The notes: generated by a model not told the origin, from the letters alone. A stretch of DNA of 64,000 nt from Halochromatium glycolicum (GCF_016584085.1 NZ_NRSJ01000002.1:1-64000), one strand, 5' to 3'. Positions 40,837 through 49,694 are shown, counted from the stretch's first letter. Made by a program: numbers and translations.

Positions 40837-42084
40837 ATGACACCGCCCGCTTCGCACGGTTCCTCTGATCGCCGCGGCAACGCCAATGATCCTCGTGGCA
40901 GCGAGCCGGACGGGCTCGGCGGGGAACAACCGTTCATCTCCCACCTGGTCGAGCTGCGCGACCGTCTGATCCGGATGGTCGTCGCGATTCTGGTGGTGTT
41001 CCTGGTCCTGTTCCCGTTCGCGAACGACCTCTACACCTTTGTCGCCGAGCCGATCCGCGCCCAGTTGCCGGTCGGTTCGCAGATGATCGCGACACAGGTC
41101 GCCTCGCCGTTCTTGACACCATTCAAGTTGGCGCTGGTCATCGCGGTGTTCGTCGCGATGCCTTATCTGCTCTACCAGTTTTGGGGCTTTGTCGCGCCCG
41201 GGCTCTACACGCACGAGAAACGGCTTGCGCTGCCGCTCGTCGCTTCGAGCATCGTCCTGTTCTATCTCGGGATGTTGTTCGCGTACTACGTCGTCTTTCC
41301 GCTGGTGTTCGGCTTCTTCTCGGCGGTGACGCCGGAAGGCGTCGCCCAGATGCCGGACATCGCCTTCTATCTCGAGTTCGTCCTGAAACTATTCTTCGCG
41401 TTCGGTATCGCCTTCGAGATCCCGATCGCGACCATCCTGTTGGTGGCGATCGGTGCGACGACCCCCGAAGCGCTCGGCCGCAAACGTCCGTATGTGATCG
41501 TCGGTGTCTTCGTTGCCGGGATGTTGCTGACGCCGCCGGACGTCATCAGTCAAACCTTGCTAGCGCTGCCAATGTGGCTGCTCTACGAGGCCGGTATCTT
41601 CTTCTCTCGCTTTGTCAAGCGCAGACCGGACGACGAGGGCGGTAATGAACCCAACGGCGGCGGTGTTTCGCCAGGAAGCGGCGATGGCGGGATGCGGGAT
41701 TCGAGCGCTTCCGGCTCGGTCGGTACAAAGGCCACTGGCACGGCGGCCAACCGGCCGGGCTCGATGACGGTGGGCGAGGAGCTCGACGGCAGCGACCGCG
41801 ATGAGCCGGGCCGGTACCGGCCGATGACCGACGAAGAGATGGAGGCCGAGCTCGACGCGATCGAGGCTGAAGAGCTCGCTGACACCCTCGCCACCAAGGA
41901 CACACAGCGGGTCTCCGAGGCCGATGATGATCCGCTCATCGAAACACTGATCCGCAAGGCGAACGAGCTACGGGCCTCCGGGGATACGACGAGTGCGAGG
42001 CTCGTCCTCTACCGGGTGCTCGAGGAAGGGGACACCGACCAGCGCCGGGTAGCCCGCAATATCCTGGCCGATCTCGACCGGTGA
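40837..42084 (+). CDS. tatC: TatC with long C-terminal extension
   Basis: Core of the Tat receptor. The membrane part starts FISHLVELRDRLIRM and has six hydrophobic segments to about residue 260. The total is 415 residues from ATG 40837, about 150 more than E. coli TatC. The extra tail is acidic and low-complexity. It ends in a helical segment (LIRKANELRASGDTTSARLV, then LYRVLEEGDTDQRRVARNIL) that resembles the C-terminal motif of FimV-type proteins. An alternative start at 40765 would add 24 residues. The tail should face the cytoplasm; its role is unknown. Confidence 0.93.
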   Translation: MTPPASHGSSDRRGNANDPRGSEPDGLGGEQPFISHLVELRDRLIRMVVAILVVFLVLFPFANDLYTFVAEPIRAQLPVGSQMIATQVASPFLTPFKLALVIAVFVAMPYLLYQFWGFVAPGLYTHEKRLALPLVASSIVLFYLGMLFAYYVVFPLVFGFFSAVTPEGVAQMPDIAFYLEFVLKLFFAFGIAFEIPIATILLVAIGATTPEALGRKRPYVIVGVFVAGMLLTPPDVISQTLLALPMWLLYEAGIFFSRFVKRRPDDEGGNEPNGGGVSPGSGDGGMRDSSASGSVGTKATGTAANRPGSMTVGEELDGSDRDEPGRYRPMTDEEMEAELDAIEAEELADTLATKDTQRVSEADDDPLIETLIRKANELRASGDTTSARLVLYRVLEEGDTDQRRVARNILADLDR

Positions 42085-42158
42085 TATGCGAGCTTGTCCT
42101 CTGCACGACGATTCGGGGTCTCCTGCGTGCGTCTGACTGAGCGGTGCGAAGAACGGGT

Positions 42159-43208
42159 ATGAGCGATGACGCCAAATCCGATGCCGTCAAGGAGCCGTCG
42201 CCGGGCGCGGCAGACAAGGCCCCCGGCCGATCAGCTAGGGCCCCCTCACCGCATCGGCAGAATCGGCTGAAGCAGCTCAGGGCGTTCTGCCATGTTGCAC
42301 AGCTCGGTAGTGTCAGCGCTGCCGCCGAGCGAATCTCGCTCAGTCAGCCAACGGTGTCGCTGCAGATCCAGTCCTTGGAACGTCAGCTCGACACGGTGCT
42401 GTTCGAGCGCCGTGGGCCCAAGGTCAAGCTGACACCTGAGGGTGCGTTGCTCCTGGAGCTCGCGCAGCCGCTGGTCGAGGGCATCGACGGGCTCGAGGAG
42501 ACCTTCCTCGCGCAGTGTGGTCGGTTGGATCGAGGGCGGCTCGATATCGCTGCTGGCGAGTCGACCATCCTCTACATCCTGCCTGAGCCGGTTCGCCGAT
42601 TCGCCGAGCAGTTCCCCGGCATCGAATTGCGCCTGCACAACGTCACCGGCCGCGACGGTCTCGCGATGGTGCGCGCCGACGAGGTCGATCTCGCAGTCGG
42701 CTCGATGCTCGAGGTCCCGGATGATATTCGCTACCTGCCGTTCGTCACCTACCGCCCCACGCTGATCACGCCGATCGGTCATCCTCTGGCCGAGAAGCCC
42801 TCGGTCACCCTCGAAGACATCGCCGAATATGGGCTGATCCTGCCGCCAAGGCATCTCAGCACCTGGCGCCTGGTCGACCTCGTGTTCCGGCAGCACGGGC
42901 TGCAGTATCAGGTTCGGCTCGAGGCCGGCGGCTGGGAGGTGATCAAGACCTATGTCGGGCTCGGGCTCGGCATCTCGATCGTCACCGATCTCTGTCTGAC
43001 CGGCGATGAACCGCTCTGCCGCCGCGCGTTGGACGCCTATTTTCCGCTGCGCAGCTATGGCCTGGTCCTTCGGCGCGGGAAGTTCGCCTCGGCCAGCAGC
43101 AAGCGCTTCCAAGAACTGATGACAACGCTCTTCGCGGATGCCGAGCAACCCGCTCCAGGCGCGCCAACCGCCGGCGATGCCTCGTTCGAGGATGGGCTAC
43201 TCGGCTGA
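42159..43208 (+). CDS. LysR-family transcriptional regulator
   Basis: DNA-binding regulator with an N-terminal winged helix-turn-helix (LKQLRAFCHVAQLGSVSAAA, then LSQPTVSLQIQSLE) and a C-terminal substrate-binding domain from about residue 125. It has 349 residues. A 30-residue Pro/Ala-rich N-terminal extension precedes the HTH. ATG 42159 is chosen over GTG 42144. The effector domain is CysB-like in style, but the ligand is not evident. It lies between tatC and dcd, transcribed alike, with no obvious target nearby. Confidence 0.9.
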   Translation: MSDDAKSDAVKEPSPGAADKAPGRSARAPSPHRQNRLKQLRAFCHVAQLGSVSAAAERISLSQPTVSLQIQSLERQLDTVLFERRGPKVKLTPEGALLLELAQPLVEGIDGLEETFLAQCGRLDRGRLDIAAGESTILYILPEPVRRFAEQFPGIELRLHNVTGRDGLAMVRADEVDLAVGSMLEVPDDIRYLPFVTYRPTLITPIGHPLAEKPSVTLEDIAEYGLILPPRHLSTWRLVDLVFRQHGLQYQVRLEAGGWEVIKTYVGLGLGISIVTDLCLTGDEPLCRRALDAYFPLRSYGLVLRRGKFASASSKRFQELMTTLFADAEQPAPGAPTAGDASFEDGLLG

Positions 43209-43251
43209 CCGCTTGCCGTTCGCCAGGACGGCCTTGTCTCGATGGTGATGC

Positions 43252-43821
43252 ATGACAATCAAATCTGACCGCTGGATTCGCCGGATGGCGACCGAGCACG
43301 GCATGATCGACCCCTATATACCCGGCCAAGTGCGCGAATCCGAGGCCGGCGGGCGGGTGATCTCCTATGGCACCTCGAGCTACGGCTACGACATCCGATG
43401 TGCCGACGAATTCAAGATCTTCACCAATATCAACTCGGCGGTCGTCGACCCGAAGAACTTCGACTCATCGAGCTTCGTCAACCTCAAGTCCGACGTCTGC
43501 ATCATCCCGCCGAACTCGTTCGCGCTCGCGCGCACGGTCGAATACTTTCGTATCCCTAGGAATATCTTGACTATTTGTCTCGGAAAAAGCACGTATGCAC
43601 GCTGCGGGATAATAGTAAATGTGACCCCTTTGGAACCGGAATGGGAAGGGCATGTGACGCTCGAGTTCTCCAATACGACGCCGCTGCCCGCCAAGGTCTA
43701 CGCGAACGAAGGCGTGGCCCAGATCCTGTTCCTCGAGTCCGATGAGGTCTGCGAGACCTCCTATCTCGACCGGGGCGGCAAGTATCAGGGGCAGCGCGGC
43801 GTGACCTTGCCGAAACCCTGA
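43252..43821 (+). CDS. dcd: dCTP deaminase
   Basis: Converts dCTP to dUTP on the route to dTMP. It has 189 residues starting [20 protein letters not shown]. The active-site motif GKSTYARCG and the C-terminal [14 protein letters not shown] fit the family. A stretch coding for residues about 101-130 is AT-rich with rare codons (AGG, ATA, GTA, AAA): bases 43561-43620 have 23 G/C of 60, unlike the rest of the gene. The gene ends 37 nt from the convergent GT39 gene. Confidence 0.96.
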   Translation: MTIKSDRWIRRMATEHGMIDPYIPGQVRESEAGGRVISYGTSSYGYDIRCADEFKIFTNINSAVVDPKNFDSSSFVNLKSDVCIIPPNSFALARTVEYFRIPRNILTICLGKSTYARCGIIVNVTPLEPEWEGHVTLEFSNTTPLPAKVYANEGVAQILFLESDEVCETSYLDRGGKYQGQRGVTLPKP

Positions 43822-43858
43822 TGAACAGGGTTCGGTCGGCCGATCAACGTCGACAGCG

Positions 43859-45676
43859 TCATTGACCGGGCGCCGCGACCTGGTGGGTGTCGTGAATCGA
43901 TGCTGTTGCCGATGACTTGGCTCTCGGCGCGTAATAGTAAAGTCGCCAGACATTTGCCGGATCGTCGCAATCGCTCGCCCACCAGCCTGTCGCGCCCTCG
44001 AGCATGCTGAACTGCCCATCCTTGCAGCCATAAGCGGTGCGGGTCTCCTGCGGCTCGAAGCCGGGTATCATCGGTGGCGAGAACTTCCGCGCAATCAGCC
44101 AGAAGCCGTTGCGCTGCAAGGTCTCGAGGTCGGGTAGGGGCTGGATGCGTCCGCGGCTGTATTCGGACGGGCGTCTGATATTCGGCCATTGGGTGACATG
44201 GAGCTGAGGTTGGTGGAAGTTCAGCATCGCTGCGAACTGGTAGCGATCCGCGATTACTGGGGCTGAGAGGTCGGCCGCATAGTCTGCGAGCGATGCGTAG
44301 CCGCGGCTCTCACGCACCATACGCTGAGCGACGTCGGGGAGCGGCGGAAAAGCGGTGGCGGCATGCAGGGCGTAGAGGCTTACCAATGCGAGGTTGAGGC
44401 CGGCTGCGGACCAAACCCATCGCGCTGAGGGACGCAACAGCAGTGCGACAAAGGGCACGGCGCCGACCACATACATCGCCGCCCAATTGGCCTCGACCTC
44501 GCTGCCGAGCGCGATCGTGCCGAACAGTGCTAGCGGGAACAGGGCCGCGGCGCTGAGCAGGGGCACCGCGGTGGGGTCCAACGGGGCTAAACCTGGCTGA
44601 GGCAGGGTGATCGGTTGACCGGAGCGTCTGCTCTCGCCTCGATGGTCTGTGCTCGTAGGCGGGTCGGTCCTCGCACCGGGCCGGTTGGCGCGCCAGGCCA
44701 TCCGCCATAGCGCGATACCGAGCGGCACCAGCACCAGCCCCCAGAATGCCAGTTGCTCGCCGAGGAAGCCGGCGAGGCTGCCCAGCCGCTCACCGAGATC
44801 CATTGCAGCCGGCGGCTCCGCGCGATAGGCCTGCGGCCCCGACGCCGCCGGCAGCTCGGTGGCGGCGAGCGCGAGCGGGCCGGTGTCGGTCGAGAACCCG
44901 TGACCGAACTGAAACCGCAGCGTCAGCCAGTCGTTGTGGGCATTCCAAAGCAGGTGCGGCGCGAGCACCAGCAAGGCGAGCAGGCCTCCCAGATAGGGCC
45001 AGCGCGTGCGCAGGGCCTTCGGATCGGTGCGCAGCAGTGCCCACAGGAAGACCGGACCGATCACGACCATCGTGTACTTGCCGAGCAGCCCCAAGCCAGT
45101 GACGAGCCCCGCCGACAGCCAGCGCCGGCGCTGGCCCTTCAGGGCGCGCAGCGCCTCATGCAGCGCCAGCGGCCAGCACAGCGCGAGTACCGTGTCCGGG
45201 GTGGTGATCACGCCGGCGACTAGGCTAGGAAACACTGTTGCGGCGAGCAGCAGTGCGAGCACCAGCCCCTGACCGGCGCGCAGCCCCGCAGCCAGATAGA
45301 GCCGCCACACCGCGATCAATGAGGCGGCACCCAGGAGCAACGCACCGATTCGGGCGCTGAAGACCGAGCCGGGATCGAATTGGGCGCCGAGCCCGAGCAG
45401 GGCGACGCCGGGTGGGTGATCGAAATAGCCCCAGGCGAGCCGGCTGGCCCAGTCGTAGTAGTAGGCCTCGTCGCGGGTAAGCGGCAGCAGGTCCGCGATC
45501 AGCAGGCGCCAGGCGGTGACGGCGACGATCAGACCGATCACCCAGCCTAGGCCGGATGGCGAGCTCTGCTTCTGGACCGTGGCCATGCTGCCTGCGACGC
45601 TTGAGCGGGCGGCGCGGCGGCGCGTTCGCGCAGGAGCGTCCGCTAACGCAGGCGTACGCGGTCGTTCAGACTTCAT
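43859..45676 (-). CDS. GT39 family membrane glycosyltransferase
   Basis: A polytopic inner-membrane protein of the PMT/ArnT type, which moves sugars from polyprenyl-phosphate carriers. It has 605 residues. After a basic 40-residue leader, the first membrane segment is followed by the loop LTRDEAYYYDWASRLAWGYF. This has the acidic DE pair typical of GT39 active sites, and the DHPPG segment comes next. About ten more hydrophobic segments follow, then a periplasmic C-terminal domain. An internal Met31 is another possible start. It is the last gene of the carbamoyltransferase operon and overlaps the lipoprotein gene by 11 nt. The substrate is unknown. Confidence 0.85.
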   Translation of the reverse strand: MKSERPRTPALADAPARTRRRAARSSVAGSMATVQKQSSPSGLGWVIGLIVAVTAWRLLIADLLPLTRDEAYYYDWASRLAWGYFDHPPGVALLGLGAQFDPGSVFSARIGALLLGAASLIAVWRLYLAAGLRAGQGLVLALLLAATVFPSLVAGVITTPDTVLALCWPLALHEALRALKGQRRRWLSAGLVTGLGLLGKYTMVVIGPVFLWALLRTDPKALRTRWPYLGGLLALLVLAPHLLWNAHNDWLTLRFQFGHGFSTDTGPLALAATELPAASGPQAYRAEPPAAMDLGERLGSLAGFLGEQLAFWGLVLVPLGIALWRMAWRANRPGARTDPPTSTDHRGESRRSGQPITLPQPGLAPLDPTAVPLLSAAALFPLALFGTIALGSEVEANWAAMYVVGAVPFVALLLRPSARWVWSAAGLNLALVSLYALHAATAFPPLPDVAQRMVRESRGYASLADYAADLSAPVIADRYQFAAMLNFHQPQLHVTQWPNIRRPSEYSRGRIQPLPDLETLQRNGFWLIARKFSPPMIPGFEPQETRTAYGCKDGQFSMLEGATGWWASDCDDPANVWRLYYYAPRAKSSATASIHDTHQVAAPGQ

Positions 45677-46481
45677 GGCGGCTCGTCGGGCACGCGTTTT
45701 CTTGCAGCTCGCGCGTCACCAACGTCTGCAGACGCTGCGCCTCCCCACTCAGCTCGGCCGGCGGCGAAGGCGCCTGTTGCAACATCGCCGCAGCCTGCCG
45801 CAGATCATCGCAGCGGTCCGCGCCCGGCTCGCGACGCAGGGCCCGATAGACGTGCGCCGAGGCGCCATAGATGAACCCGAGGGCGCTATCGGCGACCGCG
45901 CTGCGCGCCTGTTCGGCGGCCTCCAGGAGCTTTTCGTTCTCGCGCTCGAGCCGTTGCTCCTGCTCCGAAACATCGAGCCGGTTGCGGCGCTCGCTCAAGG
46001 TGAGCAGCAAGCCCCCATGATAGGAGGCCAGACTGGGGGCGTCGCTCGAGCGCTGCAACGCGATGGCTTGACGATAGCCGGATTCGGCGCTGTCGAGCAG
46101 GCGCCGAGTCTGTCCGCGCGTCGCCGATGCCTCGACCGGGAGCTGGATCGCGAGTCGTAGGCAGGCATCGGCATGGCTGGCATGGGCCGCCGCGCAGGCG
46201 TTGCCAGGCTGTTCACAGTCGAGCCGGGAATGGGCGACCGCCTCCCAATCGCTCGCGTCGACCAGCGCATAGAGCTCTTCTGCGGACAGCGGCGGTCCAA
46301 CGGGATGCATCTTGCAGCCCGCGGTCACTAGAAGCATCAATGCGATCGCTAGCCAGAATGAAGAACGAGCAGCGTCTGGGCAAGTGGTCAGGGTGCGCGT
46401 CTTCGCTGAGTACGGCTGAAGATCATCGAGGTCTCCGCTGATGGTCAAGCCGCGGTTCGCTTGCCTTGCTTGCTGCGGCAT
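45666..46481 (-). CDS. Predicted lipoprotein of unknown function
   Basis: It has 271 residues. A hydrophobic segment (SFWLAIALMLLVTAGC) ends in a lipobox-like TAGC, so Cys56 is probably lipidated. The leader before it is unusually long. The mature part is helical and TPR-like, with three cysteines in 25 residues near its N-terminus and further cysteines at its end, suggesting disulfides. The ATG at 46481 is chosen; the frame is open further upstream but that part overlaps the PAP2 gene. It lies 5 nt after the PAP2 gene. I do not recognise a named family. Confidence 0.75.
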   Translation of the reverse strand: MPQQARQANRGLTISGDLDDLQPYSAKTRTLTTCPDAARSSFWLAIALMLLVTAGCKMHPVGPPLSAEELYALVDASDWEAVAHSRLDCEQPGNACAAAHASHADACLRLAIQLPVEASATRGQTRRLLDSAESGYRQAIALQRSSDAPSLASYHGGLLLTLSERRNRLDVSEQEQRLERENEKLLEAAEQARSAVADSALGFIYGASAHVYRALRREPGADRCDDLRQAAAMLQQAPSPPAELSGEAQRLQTLVTRELQENACPTSRHEV

Positions 46482-46486
46482 GGCGT

Positions 46487-47170
46487 TCACAGCCTCTCCC
46501 CGTCGCGATCTGCGATGGGTGGTGAATGCGGGTCGAGGAAACGCCGCAGCAGCAGATAACCAAGCCAAACCAGCAATATTGAGGTGACCGCATCGCTCAG
46601 GAAATGGCCGCCGGCCGCGATCCGCGCCAGTGCCGTCGCGAGCAGATAACCGACTGCAGCGAGCGTCCATCCGGAGCGCGCTCCGGACAGGACAGCCGCG
46701 ACCGCGACCAGCCAGGCGGCGGCCGCGACATGGCCCGACGAGAACGACCCACCACCCTGATCCGAGAGCACGAACGCCGGGGTGAACTGCTTGCTGCCGC
46801 CGAACTGCTCGAGCTGGACCGGGCGCGCCCGTCCCCAGTGCTCCTTCAGGACCTGATTGACGACCAGGCCGGGCACCAACGCGAGCAACAGCAGCAGGAA
46901 GGCGAGCCGGCGGCCAGTGACCCGCGGCGCCGGTCGGCGCCGTGAACGGCTCCAGGCCCAAGCGGCGATCAGGCCGCTGCCGATGCCAATCAAGGCCTTG
47001 TCGATCGAGCCATAGACGAGCTGCTCCCAGGGCGTTCCCCGGGCCGCGAAGCCGCCCTCCGGCGCCGCGAACAGCGCCGCGACGGCGAGATCGAGCTGCG
47101 GGAACGCGAGCCAGAGATCGGCGAACGCAACGAACAGGATGGCGGCCAGCAGCAGCGGTCGGGTGCGCAT
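46487..47170 (-). CDS. PAP2-family membrane phosphatase
   Basis: Inner-membrane lipid phosphatase or phosphotransferase. All three catalytic motifs are present: K109-x6-R116-P117 (KEHWGRARP), S145-G146-H147 (FSSGHVA), and R183-x5-H189-x3-D193 (RIAAGGHFLSD). It has 227 residues and about five or six membrane helices. Relatives act on undecaprenyl pyrophosphate, lipid A or phosphatidylglycerol phosphate. In this operon a polyprenyl or lipid A phosphate is likely. It lies 15 nt after the DUF5989 gene and 5 nt before the lipoprotein. Confidence 0.92.
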   Translation of the reverse strand: MRTRPLLLAAILFVAFADLWLAFPQLDLAVAALFAAPEGGFAARGTPWEQLVYGSIDKALIGIGSGLIAAWAWSRSRRRPAPRVTGRRLAFLLLLLALVPGLVVNQVLKEHWGRARPVQLEQFGGSKQFTPAFVLSDQGGGSFSSGHVAAAAWLVAVAAVLSGARSGWTLAAVGYLLATALARIAAGGHFLSDAVTSILLVWLGYLLLRRFLDPHSPPIADRDGERL

Positions 47171-47185
47171 CGAGCAGGGTCGGTC

Positions 47186-47338
47186 TCAGAACAGGGTGTA
47201 GAGGAACGGGGCGACGGCGGAGCCCTGCGCGAGCACGATCAGCCCGCCCAGCAGCAGCATCACCAGGATGATCGGGGCCAGCCAGAACTTCTTGCGCTCG
47301 CGCATGAAGCCCCAGAGGTCTTTGAGGAGATCACGCAT
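47186..47338 (-). CDS. DUF5989-type small membrane protein
   Basis: A 50-residue protein beginning MRDLLKDLWGFMRERKKFWL, with one membrane helix (APIILVMLLLGGLIVLAQGS) and a short tail ending in LYTLF. It is too short to notice easily, but it is held in place by its ATG overlapping the stop of the SxtJ-like gene (ATGA). Small proteins of this kind accompany carbamoyltransferase and SxtJ genes, including SxtK in the saxitoxin clusters. No biochemical role is established. Confidence 0.85.
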   Translation of the reverse strand: MRDLLKDLWGFMRERKKFWLAPIILVMLLLGGLIVLAQGSAVAPFLYTLF

Positions 47339-47742
47339 CAGTACGGCCGCTCCATTGAGCTCGGTGGTTGGATTTGGCTCTGGGTGCGGTAGGTCTCGGC
47401 ATCCGGGTCGAGGCGCCGCTGCATCGGGTCGTGGCCGCTCAGGCGCATGATCCAGCCGGCCGGCACGAACAGGGCGCAATAGACCAAGCCGAGGATCAGC
47501 GGGGTCGTGATCCGGCTCATGACGAGCCCGAAGCGCATCCAGCCGCGATAGAGCGGCCGCAGCGTTCGCGGCGCCAGCAGACCCCAGAGCGCGAGCACGG
47601 CCGCCACCGCCCAGGGCCAGCGCGGCCAGGCGGTGTCGAACAGCCAGGGCAGCAGCAGTGCGAACAGCAGGACGAGGAGTACGGCCGTGCTGAGCGCGAA
47701 GCGGCGCAGACCGGCGCGGTCCAGGTCGGGGATCGGATGCAT
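47338..47742 (-). CDS. SxtJ-like membrane protein
   Basis: A 134-residue protein with two N-terminal membrane segments (LLVLLFALLLPWLFD; WAVAAVLALWGLLAP), a short basic stretch LYRGWMRFGLVMSRITTPLI with a third segment, and a hydrophilic C-terminus. The pattern is that of the SxtJ family next to carbamoyltransferase genes. The stop overlaps the start of the DUF5989 gene. It begins 41 nt after the carbamoyltransferase. Confidence 0.8.
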   Translation of the reverse strand: MHPIPDLDRAGLRRFALSTAVLLVLLFALLLPWLFDTAWPRWPWAVAAVLALWGLLAPRTLRPLYRGWMRFGLVMSRITTPLILGLVYCALFVPAGWIMRLSGHDPMQRRLDPDAETYRTQSQIQPPSSMERPY

Positions 47743-47783
47743 GGGCTAAGTCTTGCTGTGGGCCTCGGGGCTCGCGTTCGGTG

Positions 47784-49628
47784 TCAGTCCAACGCGTACT
47801 CGTGCTGCCAGCTCGGGTCCTGCGCGTGCGCCGGCTGCTCGGACTTGGCGAGCAGACAGTTCTCCATGACCAGGTAGTCCATCTCGGTGCGCAGGAAGCA
47901 GCGGTAGGCATCCGCCGGCGAGCAGACGATCGGCTCCCCGCGCACGTTGAACGAGGTATTGACCAGCAGCGGTACGCCGGTGCGCTCGGCGAAGGCCGAG
48001 ATCAAATGGTGGAAGCGCGGGTTGGTCTCGCGGTGGACCGTCTGGAGGCGCGCCGAGTGATCGACATGGGTGATCGCCGGCACCTGCGAGCGGGTGATCT
48101 GTAGCTGCTCGAGACCCGTCAACCGCTGCTCGGCCGCGCTGGCCTCGGTGCGCTTGGACGCGGCCACCGGCGCGACGATCAGCATGTAAGGACTCGGCGC
48201 CGCCTGCGCGAACCAGTCGCCGACCTGCTCGGCGAGCACCGCTGGCGCGAATGGGCGGAACGACTCGCGATACTTGATCTTCAGGTTCATCACCGACTGC
48301 ATCCTTGGGTTGCGCGGGTCGCCGAGGATCGAGCGCGCCCCGAGCGCGCGCGGCCCGAACTCCATCCGGCCCTGGAACCAGCCGATCACCTGACCGTCGG
48401 CGAGCAGCTCGGCGAGCGTCGCCATCAAGGCCGGATCGTCGAGCGCGCTGAACGGCGCCTGCCGCTCATGCAAGAAGGCCTCGATCTCGGCGTTGCTGTA
48501 CCGCGGACCGAGGAAGCTGCCCTGCATCCGGTCGTGCTCGGCACCGTTGCGAGGTTGATCCAGGTATTGATGCCAGGCCGCGAGCGCTGCGCCGAGCGCG
48601 CCGCCGGCATCACCGGCCGCGGGCTGAACCCAAAGCTCCGTGAACGGCCCTTCGCGCTGCAGCCGGCCGTTGGCGACGCAGTTCAGCGCGACCCCGCCGG
48701 CGAGACAGAGCCGGTCGGTATCGAGCTCGCGCCGCAGGGTGCGGGCGAGGCGCAGCACGATCTCCTCGGTGACCACTTGCACCGAGCTTGCCAGGTCCAT
48801 CTCGCGCTGGGTGATCGGCGCCTCCGGCTGGCGCGGCGGTCCGCCGAACAGGCGCGCGAAGGCGCGGCTGGTCATCGTCAGCCCGTTGGCGTAGTTGAAA
48901 TAGCGCATGTCCATCCGGAAACTGCCGTCGTCCTTGAGGTCGATCAGATGCTCACGGATCAGATCCGCATAGCGCGGCGCGCCGTAGGGCGCGAGCCCCA
49001 TCAGCTTGTACTCGCCGGAGTTGACCTTGAAGCCGGCGAAGTAGGTGAAGGCCGAGTAGAGCAGCCCGAGCGAATGCGGGAAGCGGATCTCCCACTGTGG
49101 CGTCAGCCGGTTGCCGTCGCCGAGCCAGGCGCTGGTGGTCGCCCATTCGCCGACGCCATCCAGGCAGAGCACCGCGGCGCGCGCGAACGGGCTGGCGAAG
49201 AAGGCCGAGGCGGCATGCGCCTGATGGTGCTCGGTGAACAGCAGCGGCGGCAAGGCTGCGACCTCAATGCCGCCGAGGGTGGCGAGCTCCTGCTTGAGCA
49301 GGTCCTTCAGGAACAGCTTCTCCTTGAGCCAGATCGGCATCGCGGTGATGAAGGAGCGCAGGCCGCGCGGCGCATAGGCGAGATAGGTCTCGAGCAGGCG
49401 CTCGAACTTGATCAACGGCTTGTCGTAGAAGACGACCCGGTCGAGCGCGGCGAGGCGGATGCCGGCCGCGTCGAGGCAGTAGCGGATCGCATCGGCCGGG
49501 AAGCGGGCATCGTGCTTGGCGCGCGAGAAGCGCTCCTGTTGGGCAGCCGCGACGAGTTCACCATCGCGCAGCAGGCAGGCCGCGCTGTCGTGATAGAACG
49601 CCGAGATGCCAAGGATGTCGACCGCCAT
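47784..49628 (-). CDS. NodU/CmcH-type carbamoyltransferase
   Basis: ATP- and carbamoyl-phosphate-dependent O-carbamoyltransferase. It has 614 residues from ATG 49628 (MAVDILGISAFYHDSAACLL); a start at 49670 would add 14 residues and is less typical. The Kae1-like domain carries metal-binding His134, His135 and His138 (HHQAHAASAF). The YrdC-like C-terminal part has GWFQGRMEFGPRALGARS. Relatives decorate nodulation factors, antibiotics or sugars. It leads a compact six-gene operon with membrane proteins, so its substrate is probably a surface glycan or lipid. Confidence 0.92.
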   Translation of the reverse strand: MAVDILGISAFYHDSAACLLRDGELVAAAQQERFSRAKHDARFPADAIRYCLDAAGIRLAALDRVVFYDKPLIKFERLLETYLAYAPRGLRSFITAMPIWLKEKLFLKDLLKQELATLGGIEVAALPPLLFTEHHQAHAASAFFASPFARAAVLCLDGVGEWATTSAWLGDGNRLTPQWEIRFPHSLGLLYSAFTYFAGFKVNSGEYKLMGLAPYGAPRYADLIREHLIDLKDDGSFRMDMRYFNYANGLTMTSRAFARLFGGPPRQPEAPITQREMDLASSVQVVTEEIVLRLARTLRRELDTDRLCLAGGVALNCVANGRLQREGPFTELWVQPAAGDAGGALGAALAAWHQYLDQPRNGAEHDRMQGSFLGPRYSNAEIEAFLHERQAPFSALDDPALMATLAELLADGQVIGWFQGRMEFGPRALGARSILGDPRNPRMQSVMNLKIKYRESFRPFAPAVLAEQVGDWFAQAAPSPYMLIVAPVAASKRTEASAAEQRLTGLEQLQITRSQVPAITHVDHSARLQTVHRETNPRFHHLISAFAERTGVPLLVNTSFNVRGEPIVCSPADAYRCFLRTEMDYLVMENCLLAKSEQPAHAQDPSWQHEYALD

Positions 49629-49688
49629 CGCGCTCGCAATCGTCTCTGTGACCAAAGGCCGGTGCGGCAAGGCCGCGTGAGGCGGCGG

Positions 49689-49694
49689 AGTATA
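49689..49694 (-). promoter_or_regulatory. Possible -10 box for the carbamoyltransferase operon
   Basis: TATACT on the minus strand (49694 to 49689) lies about 60 nt upstream of the ATG at 49628. There is no good -35 at 17 nt. The position, in the 183-nt gap between the two minus-strand gene groups, fits a separate promoter. Confidence 0.35.

Noticed and set aside
46482..46961. Upstream extension of the lipoprotein reading frame
   Set aside because: It overlaps the PAP2 phosphatase gene in another frame and is Gly/Arg/Ala-rich, as expected of a shadow.
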